Shown: one piece after another, positions 31,294 through 33,364 of the stretch
How the letters are laid out: every line of letters starts with the position of its first letter
Position numbering within the stretch: the first letter of the stretch is position 1
NCBI GenBank assembly: GCA_019649035.1
Contig: BMAT01010356.1
Coordinates: forward strand, 330,270 to 363,633
Length of the DNA: 33,364 nucleotides
DNA from: Elysia marginata
Taxonomy: Eukaryota; Mollusca; Gastropoda; Plakobranchidae
Direction of reading: 5' to 3'
Notes under the pieces: generated by a model
Told to the model about the DNA's origin: nothing
Databases searched by the model: none
What the model saw: only the letters and a program-made list of their open reading frames with translations
Position numbers and translations under genes: made by a program

Positions 31294-32240
31294 TCCCTCA
31301 AGGTCTATACCGTTGGGAACAAGCCTGGAATCAATTTCAATTCTAATTACATGTCTGATCCCCTTTCTCTCTCGTAGAAATCAATATTTATCGATCAGTA
31401 AGTCAATTGTTTCAATTGAGATAGAGGCATGAATAATTCTAAAGTCCAGCTATCTGTGCCTAAGCTGTATCTACCAACTGGAGAAGAGCTAAAGTATTTG
31501 TCGGTGTGTAGATGAGCAGAAACAGTAAACTTCTATTTGTTCATTGCGGTTCACAATACAGTGCACTCAAAATAAATTCGATGGGACATGTAAAAGTTCT
31601 ACGCATAATGTCAGTAAAAATTTACTTAGTCTGTCAGTAATGCTTTGATAGGTTTGTTTGAAAGCATACAGTTATGTTATGACAAAATGTGTGCGAGAGT
31701 TGGATACCGAGAGCCGAAACGAGGAAATGAGAAATATATAGAAGCTGAGAGGTATGGAGGGGGTAAGCTGTGGCTAACAAAGACAGACAGATAGCCCATA
31801 ATAAGTCAGGAAAACAATACATAAATAAGTAAACAAGTTTGTTTTTTCTTTTATTCCGACGAAAACAAAAAATCAAGAACAGTAAAAAAAAAAGGGCAGT
31901 AGTTGTTGCATCCTCAAACTATTACACTTTATGCACTGATAGCCTTTTCGTATTCTAAATAACAATGAGAGAAAACGACATTAATAATGCAAATACAGCC
32001 GCGTGTCAGCAGCGTTTCACATAAATACATTTCCAGCAAAAAGATCACATTTGCACGTCTAGATGAGGTTCTTCCCTTAGCTGCAATTCTGATTCAGATT
32101 GAAACTGTTTATCTCACCAGCTAAAACTCATTTAATGTAGCAAAAAAAGCTGGTGATTTATCACGATGTTTGTCTTGCACTCGTCACACCATTTACAAAA
32201 CTAAGAAGAGGCTAAATTCCCGTGATGTCGTTTTAATTAC
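31294..32240. other. No supported feature
   Basis: AT-rich; nothing recognisable. Confidence 0.5.
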
Positions 32241-32358
32241 GTTGTTTGCAACGGCTAGCTGTGCGAGCCCTTCACTCGGAAAAGACAGGGGGTGGGGGTG
32301 GGAGGCGTCATAAAGGACAGACTGGCCCGAGACGCGCTTTGAAAAAAACAAGCCTCAC

Positions 32359-32433
32359 CTCAACTCAGAGCGATATCAATTTTGGGCATCAGCCCGGTGA
32401 ATTTGGACCCCCCATCATTTTACATGAGTAACG
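32359..32433 (-). other. Candidate non-coding (5' UTR) exon, minus strand
   Basis: Seen: strong minus-strand acceptor (CGACACATTTTTCACTGCAG) and strong donor (TTGAG|GTGAGG) 75 nt apart. All three frames contain stops, so if spliced it is untranslated. It lies in a GC-richer patch (32240-32440) at the 5' side of the minus-strand exon series, as a leader exon would. On the plus strand the same patch has open frames (for example DWPETRFEKNKPHLNSERYQ at about 32320-32380) but no good acceptor. Confidence 0.28.
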
Positions 32434-33364
32434 CTGCAGTGAAAAATGTGTCGAAACCGAGAGGTAATTACTAAAAAAATACATGGAATGGTTTACAAAT
32501 TGCAGGATGTCAAAACTTTCAAGTATTTGAATCGACTCTAGTTTCATTTTATTTTATTTTTGCAGTTGATCAAAATTTTGAAGAACGATGCTACTAAACG
32601 GCTACATTTTGCACTAAATGAAAAGATTAAGAATTCCATACGAATGAAGGAATACAGGTTTCGATGTCTAAAAATCTATAGATCATATATATACTATTTG
32701 GAAATGACTACATTTTTAGCGCATCAAATTCTAGGAGAATACACTAAGAAGTGTTTAAAAATATCATGAGTAGAGCTAACTCTTCTTTCTTTGCCAAGTT
32801 TTGTCCTAAATTAGTTTAAAAAGACAGTGTAATTTTCAAAAATATTGTTGCGCGAGAAACGGAAAGTAAAAAAAAAGAGGGTGGGGGGGGGTTGATATGC
32901 AACGAGTAAGCATTGTATATTGTAAAACTGGCCACTACCCTCTATATGGCCCCTTCAATTTTTACCTTTGACAACCAAAAAGAAGTCTTTTGCAAGAGTT
33001 TTATTGTGAAAGGCAATAAATATAAAGGTTGAGGTTTCAAGAAATGTGGGAAGAATACAGAAAAGCGTAAAATGATGGGCGAGCAAAAGAAAGAGAAACA
33101 AAACTAATGATTGTGATATGAATAATGATCAAATGTCACGAATGCATGATTAATAAACTATTTGGTGCTCCTCGTGTCTCACTGTTTATCGATCACTCCA
33201 TCACGCCTTTCACAATATCAAATCCTCTTATTATCAAGCGGTCGTAATTTCTGGCTTTTAAGTTAGCCCTAATTATTTTTGTGGCTTGGCGTAGAAAAGA
33301 AAAAAAGGACAATAAAAAAGCAAGAGACAAGGAAAGATAACGACTGACAGACAGAAATAAAAAA
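32434..33364. other. No supported feature
   Basis: AT-rich, with a G9 run at 32883-32891 and A-rich end. The 69-aa frame at 32560 is AT-rich, with no splice support. Confidence 0.5.

Overview
This window looks like nuclear DNA from a lophotrochozoan animal, most likely a mollusc. It is AT-rich and full of CT/GA microsatellites. It carries several tRNA-headed SINE-like elements and has no long open frames, operons, ribosome-binding sites or phage/plasmid features. The organism is an inference from style; no marker gene names a species. Two assembly gaps are present (10905-11434, inside a 29/30-bp tandem repeat, and 22180-22217).

No complete gene is visible as one ORF, and every listed ORF longer than about 100 codons is low complexity, gap or repeat. 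Reading for short exons bounded by splice signals gives a different picture. On the minus strand there is a series of small candidate coding exons, each an open frame between an AG acceptor and a GT donor. From 5' to 3' on the minus strand the best are 28256-28206 (with an ATG), 27946-27889, 27007-26923, 25112-25037, 22529-22479, 21021-20890, 15268-15225 and 13461-13402. The reading phases agree at every junction of this chain. Further minus-strand exons with strong splice sites lie at 6576-6487 and 3151-3026. Possible upstream exons lie at 32433-32359 (non-coding) and 30398-30333. I read this as much of one intron-rich gene crossing most of the window, or two neighbouring genes. The protein is not one I recognise. 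Exon limits are read by eye and need transcript evidence.

Two plus-strand exon candidates (11951-12054 and 24684-24789) lie inside introns of that gene model. They could be a nested or antisense gene, or misread.

The rest is repeat landscape. At 2198-2543 there is a higher-order minisatellite of about 34-bp monomers. One SINE family is present twice in + orientation (27402-27728, with an 8-bp target-site duplication, and 30876-31205). A second SINE family forms an inverted pair (6760-6915 and 7123-7222) around an imperfect hairpin. A tRNA-headed element at 16320-16650 has its 3' part repeated at 17920-18036. Other tRNA-like heads on the minus strand lie near 17215, 21752 and 30095. Another dispersed repeat occurs in the first 4 kb. 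All long G homopolymers (8-13 bases) are on the + strand, opposite the proposed coding strand.
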